Notes: generated by a model from the letters alone, not told the origin. A stretch of DNA of 18,901 bases from CAZSWS01 sp964610765 (GCA_964610765.1 CAZSWS010000061.1:1-18901), one strand, 5' to 3'. Counted from the stretch's first letter, positions 6,303 through 13,927 are shown. Numbers and translations are program-made.

Positions 6303-6803
6303 CTATTGCAGAGATGCAATAGCTTTTTCGTAGTTTGGTTCTTCTGTTATTTCTGAAACCAATTCTGTATAAATAACTTTTCCCAACTCATTAACAACAA
6401 CTACACTTCTTGTCAGTAGCCCTTGTAACGGACCATCTGTGAGAAGCACGCCGTATTTGTCTTCAAATTCTGTACCTTTAAACATGGATAGTGCTACGAC
6501 TTTGTCAATGCCTTCAGTTGTACAAAACCTTGCCTGTGCAAAGGGCAAATCTTTTGAGATTGCCAAGACTACGGTATTTTCTAAATTGGCAGCTTCTTTA
6601 TTAAATCTTCTTACAGAGGCTGCGCAGACTCCGGTATCTAAACTAGGGAAGATATTCAAAACAACCTTCTTACCCTTCAAGTCACTCAGTGACAATTCAG
6701 ACAAGTCACCCTTGACTCCTTTAAAATCCGGAGCTATTGTTCCTAACTCAGGAAGAGAACCTCCTGTGTTTACTTCTATATTATTGAATTTTACTTTTGC
6801 CAT
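6303..6803 (-). CDS. tpx: Thiol peroxidase (atypical 2-Cys peroxiredoxin)
   Basis: 166 residues from the ATG at 6803-6801; the open frame extends upstream, but MAKVKFN is the natural family start. The thioredoxin fold has Tpx hallmarks: APDFKGV, the peroxidatic site PSLDTGVCAASVRRF with Cys60, and the resolving Cys94 in ARFCTTEG, matching the Cys61/Cys95 pair of E. coli Tpx. It reduces hydrogen and alkyl peroxides with electrons from thioredoxin, in the cytoplasm or periplasm depending on species; no signal peptide is present here. It appears monocistronic, with a -7 element upstream and a strong terminator downstream. Length is normal for the family. Confidence 0.96.
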   Translation of the reverse strand: MAKVKFNNIEVNTGGSLPELGTIAPDFKGVKGDLSELSLSDLKGKKVVLNIFPSLDTGVCAASVRRFNKEAANLENTVVLAISKDLPFAQARFCTTEGIDKVVALSMFKGTEFEDKYGVLLTDGPLQGLLTRSVVVVNELGKVIYTELVSEITEEPNYEKAIASLQ

Positions 6804-6861
6804 AATGTTATAATTACAAGTGCATTTATACAGTTTGTGTCTGTTTGTATATAAAACAATG

Positions 6862-6869
6862 CAAATATA
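6862..6869 (-). promoter_or_regulatory. -7 element of the tpx promoter
   Basis: TATATTTG on the minus strand (6869-6862) matches TAnnTTTG exactly. It predicts a transcript start near 6855 and a leader of about 50 bases before the tpx ATG. A clear -33 TTG is not seen. Confidence 0.5.
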
Positions 6870-7013
6870 CAAAATGTTCGAGAATTAACAGTTTTTAATG
6901 AAGAAATGTCGATAAAGTTCATCTATCCCTGGATAAATACGCCTTTGCGCTTTCTTTGTGTGTAAGTACAGATGAGCCTTTGGGGTATTTTTACTTAAAA
7001 GAAAGATGCTTTT

Positions 7014-7796
7014 TTATTTAGCTCGTAGCATGTAAAAACAAGATGTTGAAAGGAAGTTTCTGACTCCTTTTAGCTTAGTCCAAAGAGCATTCAGCTTGCG
7101 AGGCGTCAAATTAAATTTTATTTCATAGTGTGGGTTGATGAAATAAAGTTGTCGGTCAACAATTTTATACTCTGCGGAATCAATTATATCTTCAAAAAGT
7201 TCAATGGTTGTTCTACACTTCTTAATATCCAGTAGTTCGGCTATCATTTCCGGGCTTTCACCTCCCTTCTTCAACACATGCTCATACATAGTGGGTGGCA
7301 ATAGATGGATAAAAGGAAATTTTGACAACATACGATTGTGACAAATTTGCTGATGTCCCCCAAAAGGCATTTGCCAAGCAGGGAAGCCCACAAAAAACAA
7401 TCCGTCAGGCTTAAGTAGTGCTTTTGCTTTCGAAAGAAAAGCGTGCTTCTCTTGTACATGCTCAATCACATCATGCATTAAAATCAAGTCAAACCCTCCC
7501 AATTCTTCAGGGTTTGTTCTCAAAAAGTCTCCGGCTATAAGATTTGCCTTCAGACCACGCTTAGCAAAATAGGCAGCTGCCTGCGCAATACGTGTCTCTG
7601 AAATATCCAAACCCGTCACTTGACATCCTCTTTCCAGAAAGGGCAAAAGATTCCCCCCTTCCCCACATCCTATCTCCAGCACACGTAATGATTGGACAAC
7701 TGGGATAAAAGACGCTACATAAGGTATATAATACTTCTCTGAAGTTGCGGCCAACTCCATAAAATACTGCTCTCTGTCTTTATGTCTCTTTTGCAT
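7014..7796 (-). CDS. Class I SAM-dependent methyltransferase
   Basis: 260 residues. The Rossmann-type SAM site is clear: motif I LEIGCGEGG (residues 40-48), the acidic end of strand 2 at Asp64 (VTGLDIS), the adenine-binding AGDF at about 88-91, and motif IV FDLILMHDVIEHV (102-114) followed by LLKPDGLFFVGFP. The HDVIEH signature places it in the UbiG/Methyltransf_11 group that modifies small molecules or lipids. The C-terminal half (about 140-260) is a divergent cap with basic residues that may choose the substrate. The substrate cannot be told. It stands alone, divergent from the aromatic amino acid operon, with its own TACCTTTG -7 element. Confidence 0.88.
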   Translation of the reverse strand: MQKRHKDREQYFMELAATSEKYYIPYVASFIPVVQSLRVLEIGCGEGGNLLPFLERGCQVTGLDISETRIAQAAAYFAKRGLKANLIAGDFLRTNPEELGGFDLILMHDVIEHVQEKHAFLSKAKALLKPDGLFFVGFPAWQMPFGGHQQICHNRMLSKFPFIHLLPPTMYEHVLKKGGESPEMIAELLDIKKCRTTIELFEDIIDSAEYKIVDRQLYFINPHYEIKFNLTPRKLNALWTKLKGVRNFLSTSCFYMLRAK

Positions 7797-7835
7797 CTAC
7801 TACTAATTATCCTAACGGTTTATCACTATGACACA

Positions 7836-7843
7836 CAAAGGTA
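7836..7843 (-). promoter_or_regulatory. -7 element upstream of the methyltransferase gene
   Basis: TACCTTTG on the minus strand (7843-7836) is an exact TAnnTTTG match about 40 bases before the ATG. A -33 element at the usual distance is not evident. Confidence 0.45.
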
Positions 7844-7989
7844 ATTTAATATCTCATATACCTATATGACAACTTAAGCATATAAGAAAATCCGAGACAT
7901 ACCCCTATGAACAAGAGACTTAAAAGCCTACTTTGACTTTCCCCCTCCAGTAAAAAGTATAGCAAAAATGGAATTTCCCCATTTTTATG

Positions 7990-8019
7990 TTGGAGATATG
8001 AAAAAAAAGTATACATTTG
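7990..8019 (+). promoter_or_regulatory. Promoter of the aromatic amino acid operon
   Basis: TTG at 7990-7992 and TACATTTG at 8012-8019 are separated by 19 bases, matching the Bacteroides -33 (TTTG/TTG) and -7 (TAnnTTTG) elements. The predicted start is near 8026, about 20 bases ahead of the leader peptide ATG and about 190 ahead of pheA, leaving room for the attenuator. Confidence 0.65.
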
Positions 8020-8047
8020 CAACATTCAAAATGTAGACAAATAGACA

Positions 8048-8125
8048 ATGCAACGATTTAGCTTTACATATTCCTATTTTTACTTTTACTTTTATCAAAA
8101 GGGAAAGGCAGGAATTTGTATATAG
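8048..8125 (+). CDS. Phe/Tyr-rich leader peptide of the aromatic amino acid operon
   Basis: 25 codons, ATG at 8048-8050 and TAG at 8123-8125. Of codons 4-16 (8057-8095), five are Phe (all TTT) and five Tyr, including an uninterrupted Y-F-Y-F-Y-F-Y at 8075-8095. The peptide ends QKGKAGICI. It sits between the promoter and an intrinsic terminator, directly ahead of genes that make both Phe and Tyr. This is the arrangement of classical ribosome-mediated attenuation leaders such as pheL and trpL. The peptide has no other expected role: ribosome stalling on scarce Phe-tRNA or Tyr-tRNA is the signal. No strong Shine-Dalgarno is visible, which is usual for this group. It is too short for standard gene callers. 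Confidence 0.88.
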   Translation: MQRFSFTYSYFYFYFYQKGKAGICI

Positions 8126-8178
8126 CTATTTGTTCTATTCTAATAAAATAATAGTATGAGATATAAAAAAGTCCTGCC
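8107..8178 (+). promoter_or_regulatory. Antiterminator pairing of the Phe/Tyr attenuator
   Basis: GGCAGGA at 8107-8113, inside the last codons of the leader peptide, is complementary to TCCTGCC at 8172-8178, the left arm of the terminator. After one mismatch, TTT (8115-8117) can pair with AAA (8168-8170). The leader segment repeats the terminator's right arm (GGCAGGAnTTT), so both compete for one partner. A ribosome stalled at 8057-8095 leaves 8107-8113 free and permits antitermination; a ribosome at the TAG (8123) would cover it and allow termination. The pairing is seen; its regulatory effect is inferred. Confidence 0.7.
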
Positions 8179-8199
8179 GGTTTCGGCAGGACTTTTTTT
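8168..8199 (+). terminator. Intrinsic terminator (attenuator) before pheA
   Basis: AAAGTCCTGCCG (8168-8179) and CGGCAGGACTTT (8184-8195) form a perfect 12-bp stem with a GTTT loop, running into a seven-T tract (8193-8199). It ends 17 bases before the pheA ATG, so termination here shuts off the whole operon. The left arm can instead pair with 8107-8117. Confidence 0.92.
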
Positions 8200-8216
8200 G
8201 TTTAATAAACTTAAGC

Positions 8217-9068
8217 ATGAAGAGTAAAAAGAAAGTTGCCATTCAAGGAGCACACAATTCGTATCACGAAATTGCTGCCAACAACTATTTTCAAGACGAA
8301 GAGTTGCAGATTATACCTTGCGATACATTCGGGCAAGTAATAGAAGCAATACATAACGATTCTTCTGTTTTTGGTATGATGGCTATAGAAAATACGATTG
8401 CAGGAAGTTTGCTAAGAAATCACGAGCTCATCCGAAACAGCAACTGCTTAATAATTGGTGAATACAAACTACGCATATCACATGTCCTAGCGGCACTTCC
8501 TGGAACAAACATTGAAGATATTTTTGAAATCAACTCTCACCCGATAGCCCTCATGCAATGCGAAGAGTTTATCAGCAAACTCATCAATGTGAAAATAGTT
8601 GAAAAAGGAGACACGGCCTTGAGCGCCCAATGGATTGCAGAAAAAAAGCTTATCGGACATGCAGCCATATGCAGCAAAAATGCCGCAGAAGCACATGGAC
8701 TATCCATTCTAGCTGAAGGCATAGAGACTAATAAGCGAAACTTCACCCGTTTTTTAGCACTTGCTAATCAGCTCAACACAGATAGCTTTAACGCCCAAAA
8801 AGCGATTAACAAATCATCACTTGTATTTATGCTTCCTCATACATCGGGAAGTTTATCAAAAGTACTTTCTATTCTTTCTTTCTACGATATGAATCTGACT
8901 AAAATACAGTCACTTCCCATTATCGGTAGAGAATGGGAGTATTTATTCTACATCAATCTGACTTTTTCAGATTTCAATCGGTATAAGCAATCACTTGATG
9001 CTATTACACCTTTAACGAACGGTCTTAAAATATTAGGAGAATATGCTGAAGGACAACAAAATATTTAA
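8217..9068 (+). CDS. pheA: Prephenate dehydratase
   Basis: 283 residues. It converts prephenate to phenylpyruvate, the committed step to phenylalanine. The catalytic domain (about 5-185) begins VAIQGAHNSYHEIAA, includes MAIENTIAGS, and carries the essential Thr177-Arg178-Phe179 motif in RNFTRFL. An ACT domain follows (about 200-278). Its two Phe-binding motifs differ from the classical GALV and ESRP: here GSLS (211-214) and QSLP (231-234), so feedback inhibition may be altered. There is no chorismate mutase domain; that activity is fused to the DAHP synthase two genes on. It is the first structural gene after the attenuator and overlaps the aminotransferase start by 26 bp, which suggests translational coupling. 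Confidence 0.95.
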   Translation: MKSKKKVAIQGAHNSYHEIAANNYFQDEELQIIPCDTFGQVIEAIHNDSSVFGMMAIENTIAGSLLRNHELIRNSNCLIIGEYKLRISHVLAALPGTNIEDIFEINSHPIALMQCEEFISKLINVKIVEKGDTALSAQWIAEKKLIGHAAICSKNAAEAHGLSILAEGIETNKRNFTRFLALANQLNTDSFNAQKAINKSSLVFMLPHTSGSLSKVLSILSFYDMNLTKIQSLPIIGREWEYLFYINLTFSDFNRYKQSLDAITPLTNGLKILGEYAEGQQNI

Positions 9069-10245
9069 TATCAGACCTGCCGAGCGACTCGAATCAGTGG
9101 CAGAATACTACTTTTCTACTAAAAGAGAAGAAATAGAGCGCATGAAAGATGAAGGAAAAAACATTATCAGCCTAGGAATTGGAAGTCCTGACCTCCCTCC
9201 CTCGGAAAAAATAATTGAAACCTTTTGTAATGAAATAAAAAAACCGGACACACATGGCTATCAACCCTACACCGGTATTGGAGAGTTAAGGGAAGCATAC
9301 GCTAAATGGTATAAAAAATGGTACCATGTAGATTTAGATCCACAAAAGGAAATACAACCCCTAATTGGCTCAAAAGAAGGTGTCCTGCATATATCACTGG
9401 CTTTTCTTAATCCCGGTGATGGTGTTTTGATTCCTGACCCCGGCTATCCAACTTATAGTTCTGTAAGCAAGCTTATAGGTGCTGAAGTGATACATTATGA
9501 CCTAAAAGAAGAGCACAACTGGCAACCGGATTTCGAGGCATTAGAAAAGCTAGACCTAAGCCATGTCAAACTCATGTGGATTAACTATCCACATATGCCG
9601 ACAGGTGCTCAGGCTGACAGAGCCCTGTTGGAGAAAATAGTTGATTTTGGCAGACGAAACAATATCGTCATTTGCAATGACAATCCATACAGCTTCATCT
9701 TGAACGATGATTTATTAAGCATCCTATCCATACCGGGAGCAAAAGATGTGTGTATTGAGCTCAACTCGCTTAGCAAATCGCATAACATGCCCGGATGGCG
9801 CATGGCAATGGTGGCTTCAAATCCCCAATTCATCCAGTGGATACTTAAAGTAAAAAGCAATATCGACTCCGGTCAGTTCAAGCCTATGATGCTGGCAGCG
9901 GTAGAAGCTTTACGGGCTTCCAAAAGTTGGTATGACTATATTAATAAGGTATACGCCGAACGCAGAGTAGTTGCTGAAGAGATTATGCTTGCTATAGGAT
10001 GTCGGTTTGATAAAAACCAAAAAGGAATGTTCCTTTGGGGAAAAATACCCGACCAGGAGAAAAATGGTGAAGCAACTGCTGACCGGCTACTAAACGAAGC
10101 GCATATTTTCCTAACACCGGGATTTATTTTTGGAAAAAACGGTGACCGATATATACGCATTTCACTTTGTTGTAAAAAAGAACAATTAGAAGAAGCATTA
10201 ACAAGAATCAATCATATAAATCATAACTTTAGGCATGCAATTTGA
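9043..10245 (+). CDS. Class I/II PLP aminotransferase, probably aromatic (Phe/Tyr)
   Basis: 400 residues with fold-type I landmarks: SLGIGSPDLP (43-52), YQPYTGIGELREA (73-85), DPGYPTY, the aspartate pair CNDNPYS with Asp213 and Tyr216, the PLP lysine Lys245 in NSLSKSHNMPGWR, and the carboxylate-binding Arg372 in RYIRIS. The usual NYPNNPTG reads NYPHMPTG, a small deviation. Placed between prephenate dehydratase and DAHP synthase-chorismate mutase, with prephenate dehydrogenase also in the operon, it most likely transaminates phenylpyruvate and 4-hydroxyphenylpyruvate. The family also includes LL-diaminopimelate and aspartate aminotransferases, so the substrate is inferred from context. It overlaps pheA by 26 bp and the next gene by 11 bp. 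Confidence 0.9.
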   Translation: MLKDNKIFNIRPAERLESVAEYYFSTKREEIERMKDEGKNIISLGIGSPDLPPSEKIIETFCNEIKKPDTHGYQPYTGIGELREAYAKWYKKWYHVDLDPQKEIQPLIGSKEGVLHISLAFLNPGDGVLIPDPGYPTYSSVSKLIGAEVIHYDLKEEHNWQPDFEALEKLDLSHVKLMWINYPHMPTGAQADRALLEKIVDFGRRNNIVICNDNPYSFILNDDLLSILSIPGAKDVCIELNSLSKSHNMPGWRMAMVASNPQFIQWILKVKSNIDSGQFKPMMLAAVEALRASKSWYDYINKVYAERRVVAEEIMLAIGCRFDKNQKGMFLWGKIPDQEKNGEATADRLLNEAHIFLTPGFIFGKNGDRYIRISLCCKKEQLEEALTRINHINHNFRHAI

Positions 10246-11329
10246 ATCTATCTTATTTCCAGACATAGACCCAAAGCGCCCTTTAGTCATTTCAGGGCCT
10301 TGCAGCGCAGAAACAGAAGAGCAGCTATTAGAAACTGCCAAAGGCATTGCTGCTATTGGTGTAAACATCTTTCGAGCAGGCATATGGAAACCACGTACTA
10401 AACCCGGAGGGTTTGAGGGAGTGGGAACCATTGGTCTATCATGGCTCAAAAAGGTAAAAGAAGAAACCGGCATGTATGTAACTACCGAGGTGGCTACCAG
10501 AAAGCATGTAGAAGAAGCACTTGAAGCAGGCATAGATATGCTATGGATTGGGGCACGCACATCTGCCAACCCTTTTGCTGTGCAGGAAATTGCCGACACA
10601 TTGCAGGAAAATAATGCAGACATCCCAGTATTGATAAAAAATCCGGTCAATCCGGACTTAGACCTTTGGATTGGTGCTATTGAGCGTATTTATGGAGCAG
10701 GCATTCGAAGAATAGCCGTTATTCACCGAGGGTTCAGTTCATACGACAAAAAGATATACCGCAATTTACCCTTGTGGCATATACCGATTGAACTACGTAG
10801 AAGATTGCCCGGATTGACCATTCTGTGCGACCCCAGTCATATCGGCGGGAAAAGAGAATTAATTTCTTCCATCTCTCAACAAGCCATGGACTTAAAGTTT
10901 GACGGACTCGTGATTGAATCACATCGCAACCCCGATGAAGCATGGAGCGATGCCGCACAACAGATAACCCCCACAGTGCTCGAATACATGCTGAACCTAT
11001 TGGTCATTCGAGAATCAACCGAATCTACAGAGAAGCTCTCTGAACTACGTAAGCAAATTGATGAAATAGACAACCAGCTTTTGGAACTCATGTCTAAAAG
11101 AATGCGCATATCACGAGAGATTGGGGTATATAAAAAGGAACACAGCATGCCCATTCTCCAAACATCTAGATATGGAGAAATCTTAGAAAACAGAGGAAGC
11201 ACAGGAAATATTCTGGAATTAAGTCCGGAGTTTATCAAAGAGATATTCAAAGGCATTCACGAAGAATCGGTCCGCCAACAAATGATTATCATGAACGAAA
11301 CAAATAAAAACGATTCTCATTCTAAATAA
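10235..11329 (+). CDS. Bifunctional DAHP synthase / chorismate mutase
   Basis: 364 residues. The N-terminal type I-beta (KDOPS-like) DAHP synthase (about 1-255) condenses phosphoenolpyruvate and erythrose 4-phosphate. It shows SGPCSAE with metal ligand Cys23, AGIWKPRTKPGGFEG (48-62), LIKNP with Lys135, IHRG, DPSH with His202, and VIESH with Glu228. The C-terminal AroQ chorismate mutase (about 264-350) has LRKQIDEIDNQLLELMSKRM with Arg272 and Arg289, then Lys300. The order synthase-mutase is that described for the Porphyromonas gingivalis enzyme, where the mutase part also mediates feedback control by prephenate; that control is likely but not shown here. The enzyme thus supplies both the entry step and the prephenate used by pheA and tyrA on either side. 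Confidence 0.95.
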   Translation: MQFESILFPDIDPKRPLVISGPCSAETEEQLLETAKGIAAIGVNIFRAGIWKPRTKPGGFEGVGTIGLSWLKKVKEETGMYVTTEVATRKHVEEALEAGIDMLWIGARTSANPFAVQEIADTLQENNADIPVLIKNPVNPDLDLWIGAIERIYGAGIRRIAVIHRGFSSYDKKIYRNLPLWHIPIELRRRLPGLTILCDPSHIGGKRELISSISQQAMDLKFDGLVIESHRNPDEAWSDAAQQITPTVLEYMLNLLVIRESTESTEKLSELRKQIDEIDNQLLELMSKRMRISREIGVYKKEHSMPILQTSRYGEILENRGSTGNILELSPEFIKEIFKGIHEESVRQQMIIMNETNKNDSHSK

Positions 11330-11339
11330 CAATAGACGT

Positions 11340-12113
11340 ATGAAGATATTAATTATAGGCTCCGGGAAAATGGGGTCTTTCTTTACTGACTTACTCAGCT
11401 TTGAACACAAAGTAGCTGTACTTGAGAAAGACCCCGAACGACTCCGGTTTATATATAATGCTATCCGAATCACAAAAGCAGAAGAGGTAGCCGAATTTGC
11501 TCCTGAACTTGTCATCAACTGTGTCACATTAAACAATACCATTCAGGCATTCAACGAAGTGTTGCCATACCTAAAGCCCTATTGTATCATTTCAGACATT
11601 GCTTCAGTAAAGAATAACCTGCAAGAGTTTTACAAATCGACTGACTTTCCTTATGTATCCAGCCATCCCATGTTTGGTCCTACGTTTGCTAATCTGAATA
11701 ATCTGGAAAAAGAAAACACAGTGATTATATCAGAGGGAGATCACTTAGGAAAGATATTTTTCAAAGATTTATACACTCGGTTAAAACTCAATATCTTTGA
11801 ATACTCGTTTGAAGAACATGATCGCATCGTAGCGTATTCATTAGGAATCCCTTTTGCATCTACGCTAGTTTTTGCAGCCATTATGAAACACCAAGATGCA
11901 CCGGGAACGACATTTAAAAGACATTTAAAAACAGCTCGCGGTTTACTCTCTGAAGACGATTATCTGCTTACAGAAATACTCTTCAATCCCCGAACGCCCA
12001 AACAAATCAGCCGTATTCAAGAAGAGCTTAGCCTTCTGCTAACAATTATTGAGAACAGAAATACAGAGGCAATGAAAGATTTTCTAAAAAAAGTTAGAGG
12101 CAATATTGAATAA
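11340..12113 (+). CDS. tyrA: Prephenate dehydrogenase
   Basis: 257 residues. It oxidatively decarboxylates prephenate to 4-hydroxyphenylpyruvate for tyrosine. An N-terminal Rossmann fold starts MKILIIGSGKMGSFF (GSGKMG at 7-12), followed by ISDIASVK (84-91) and the SHPMFGP motif (108-114), with EEHDRIVAYSLGIP in the helical dimerisation domain. It lacks an ACT domain, so Tyr feedback, if any, must come from elsewhere, for example the attenuator. It starts 10 bp after the DAHP synthase stop codon and is the last clear pathway gene. Family members differ in prephenate versus arogenate preference; the presence of a separate aminotransferase does not settle this. Confidence 0.94.
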   Translation: MKILIIGSGKMGSFFTDLLSFEHKVAVLEKDPERLRFIYNAIRITKAEEVAEFAPELVINCVTLNNTIQAFNEVLPYLKPYCIISDIASVKNNLQEFYKSTDFPYVSSHPMFGPTFANLNNLEKENTVIISEGDHLGKIFFKDLYTRLKLNIFEYSFEEHDRIVAYSLGIPFASTLVFAAIMKHQDAPGTTFKRHLKTARGLLSEDDYLLTEILFNPRTPKQISRIQEELSLLLTIIENRNTEAMKDFLKKVRGNIE

Positions 12114-12118
12114 GAGTT

Positions 12119-12126
12119 TATCTTTG
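12119..12126 (+). promoter_or_regulatory. Possible -7 element for the AI-2E-family gene
   Basis: TATCTTTG is an exact TAnnTTTG match directly after the tyrA stop codon and about 25 bases before the next ATG. If used, the membrane-protein gene is not solely dependent on the attenuated operon. Confidence 0.4.
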
Positions 12127-12151
12127 TATATATCTATATGTTTAAAGCACT

Positions 12152-13165
12152 ATGTATAAAGTTAGAGATCAATACATCAAATACTCCCTGATATTTCTTA
12201 TTTTGTTTCTGACGGTCATACTCGTTCAAAACCTCCGTCCTTTTCTTAGTGGATTTTTAGGAGCAATGACCATATATATGTTGGTGCGAAAACAAATGAT
12301 TTATCTCAGTGAAAATAAAAAAATCAAGAAGTCGATTGCTTCGTTGCTCATCATTTTAGAAATCATTCTGTGTGTCTTGATTCCTACATTTCTTATATTC
12401 TGGATGTTATTAGGGAAAATCAAAAATGTCAATTTAGACATCCAGCCTCTCATTGCAATGATTGAACATACGCTAGAAGCAATTCAGGCTAAAACAGGAT
12501 ATGACGTGTTGAATATTGACAATATAGGCACAATCACGTCGTATGCATCAAAATTCATACAGCTTATTATTGGACAAGCGAGCAGCATCATTGTCAACTC
12601 TGTGGTGCTTATCTTTCTTCTTTATTTTATGCTGATAGGAAATCGTGAAATGGAAAGCTACATTTACCAGCTATTGCCTTTCAGCAAAGAGAATAAATCC
12701 ATCATTCTGAACGAATCCAGACGTATGGTAGTAGCTAATGCCATAGGCATACCTCTTCTGGCTGTAATACAGGGGTTGATTGCACTGATTGGTTACTTCA
12801 TATTTGGAGTTCCTAGCCCTTGGCTATTCTGCGTACTGACCTGCTTTGCCACCATTATACCCATTGTGGGGACCGGATTGGTATGGTTTCCGTTGGTTAT
12901 CTTTTTCGTAGCCACTGAGAATTGGTTTGGCGCAATTGGTCTTCTGGCTTACTCACTAATAATCACTACCAACGTGGACAACATCATCCGCCTATTTCTT
13001 CAAAAAAGGATAGCAGACACACACCCTTTAATTACTGTTTTTGGAGTAATCCTAGGGCTTACTTTATTCGGTTTTTGGGGAATTATATTTGGACCGCTCC
13101 TACTCTCCATGTTCTTCTTACTTCTCCGCATCTTCAAAAAGGAGTACCTAGACATCCCTGCTTAA
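12152..13165 (+). CDS. AI-2E/PerM-family membrane transporter
   Basis: 337 residues, about eight hydrophobic segments (roughly 12-30, 32-48, 62-88, 138-165, 195-222, 224-250, 255-280, 292-325) with a soluble stretch at about 90-135. Family marks are IIPIVGTGLVWFP, the TTNVDNIIRLFLQKR segment, and the closing HPLITVFGVILGLTLFGFWGIIFGPLLL. Members have been linked to autoinducer-2 export or to sodium/proton exchange, so the transported molecule here is open. It sits 38 bp after tyrA on the same strand, perhaps by read-through, but has its own -7-like element and no obvious link to aromatic synthesis. Confidence 0.9.
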   Translation: MYKVRDQYIKYSLIFLILFLTVILVQNLRPFLSGFLGAMTIYMLVRKQMIYLSENKKIKKSIASLLIILEIILCVLIPTFLIFWMLLGKIKNVNLDIQPLIAMIEHTLEAIQAKTGYDVLNIDNIGTITSYASKFIQLIIGQASSIIVNSVVLIFLLYFMLIGNREMESYIYQLLPFSKENKSIILNESRRMVVANAIGIPLLAVIQGLIALIGYFIFGVPSPWLFCVLTCFATIIPIVGTGLVWFPLVIFFVATENWFGAIGLLAYSLIITTNVDNIIRLFLQKRIADTHPLITVFGVILGLTLFGFWGIIFGPLLLSMFFLLLRIFKKEYLDIPA

Positions 13166-13211
13166 ACGCAAAAAGCAATATACACAAACAGACAGCGATT
13201 CAATAAACCAG

Positions 13212-13784
13212 TTAAGGAAGTTGAGTCAAACAGTCATCTATAACTTGGGGAAAGTGTTCATATTCCAGTTGATGAATCCGCTGAGCAAGCTCATCCGGAG
13301 TATCTTCCGGCAGAACCGGGCAAGTAGCCTGAAAAATAATCTGCCCCTCATCATAGTGCTCATTCACGTGATGAATCGTTATACCGGAGTTTTGCTCGCC
13401 AGTTTTCACCACCGCTTCATGCACATACATGCCATACATCCCCTTGCCTCCATACTTAGGCAATAAGGCAGGATGAATATTAATAATCCGATTAGGATAA
13501 GCAGTCAAAACAGGAGTAGAAATCATATTCATAAATCCGGCAAGAACAATAAAGTCAATATCATTTTCCTGCAAAATAGAAACGATTGGACTACCTTCAC
13601 GGAAATCGACATTAGAATAATACAAAACGGGTATTCCAAAGGGTTTCATACGTTCAATAACCCCGGCATTTTTATTGTTCGTCAATACCATTTGTACTTT
13701 AGCATGACTCTTTGATGAATAGAAAGTGGCTATATTCTCAGCATTCGTTCCTGAACCGGAAGCAAAAATGGCTATTTTCTTCAT
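13212..13784 (-). CDS. purN: Phosphoribosylglycinamide formyltransferase
   Basis: 190 residues. It formylates GAR with 10-formyltetrahydrofolate, the third step of purine synthesis, in the cytoplasm. It shows the phosphate-binding FASGSGTNAENI (7-18), LAGFMNMIS in the folate pocket, and the catalytic Asn102-Ile-His104 in IINIHPALLPKYGGKGMYG. Asp145 in HHVNEHYDEGQII completes the Asn/His/Asp set known from E. coli PurN. It is transcribed divergently from acpP and converges with the AI-2E-family gene, with only 46 bp between the stops and no clear terminator there. Confidence 0.96.
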   Translation of the reverse strand: MKKIAIFASGSGTNAENIATFYSSKSHAKVQMVLTNNKNAGVIERMKPFGIPVLYYSNVDFREGSPIVSILQENDIDFIVLAGFMNMISTPVLTAYPNRIINIHPALLPKYGGKGMYGMYVHEAVVKTGEQNSGITIHHVNEHYDEGQIIFQATCPVLPEDTPDELAQRIHQLEYEHFPQVIDDCLTQLP

Positions 13785-13843
13785 AGATAAACCTTATTTT
13801 TTTGCACAAGAAAAGTAGAAATGTGCATTTTTCACTCTTTATA

Positions 13844-13876
13844 TTTGCTTTATTACATAAAAATTTCCTTACTTTG
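13844..13876 (+). promoter_or_regulatory. Promoter region of acpP-fabF-rnc
   Basis: TTTG at 13844-13847 and TTACTTTG at 13869-13876 lie 21 bases apart, as expected for -33 and -7 elements, with a start near 13884. TATATTTG at 13840-13847 is itself a perfect -7 match and could be an alternative, earlier start. Confidence 0.5.
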
Positions 13877-13927
13877 CATCACAAAAATAAGAATTACAAA
13901 TTGATTATTAATTAAAAATTAAAAGTT

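Noticed and set aside
10198..10650. A 150-aa minus-strand frame opposite the aminotransferase/DAHP synthase junction
   Set aside because: It is Ser/Pro/Met-rich shadow coding opposite conserved DAHP synthase sequence.
12922..13206. A second plus-strand frame overlapping the end of the AI-2E-family gene
   Set aside because: It runs inside a gene with a complete family C-terminus and shows no protein-like pattern of its own.
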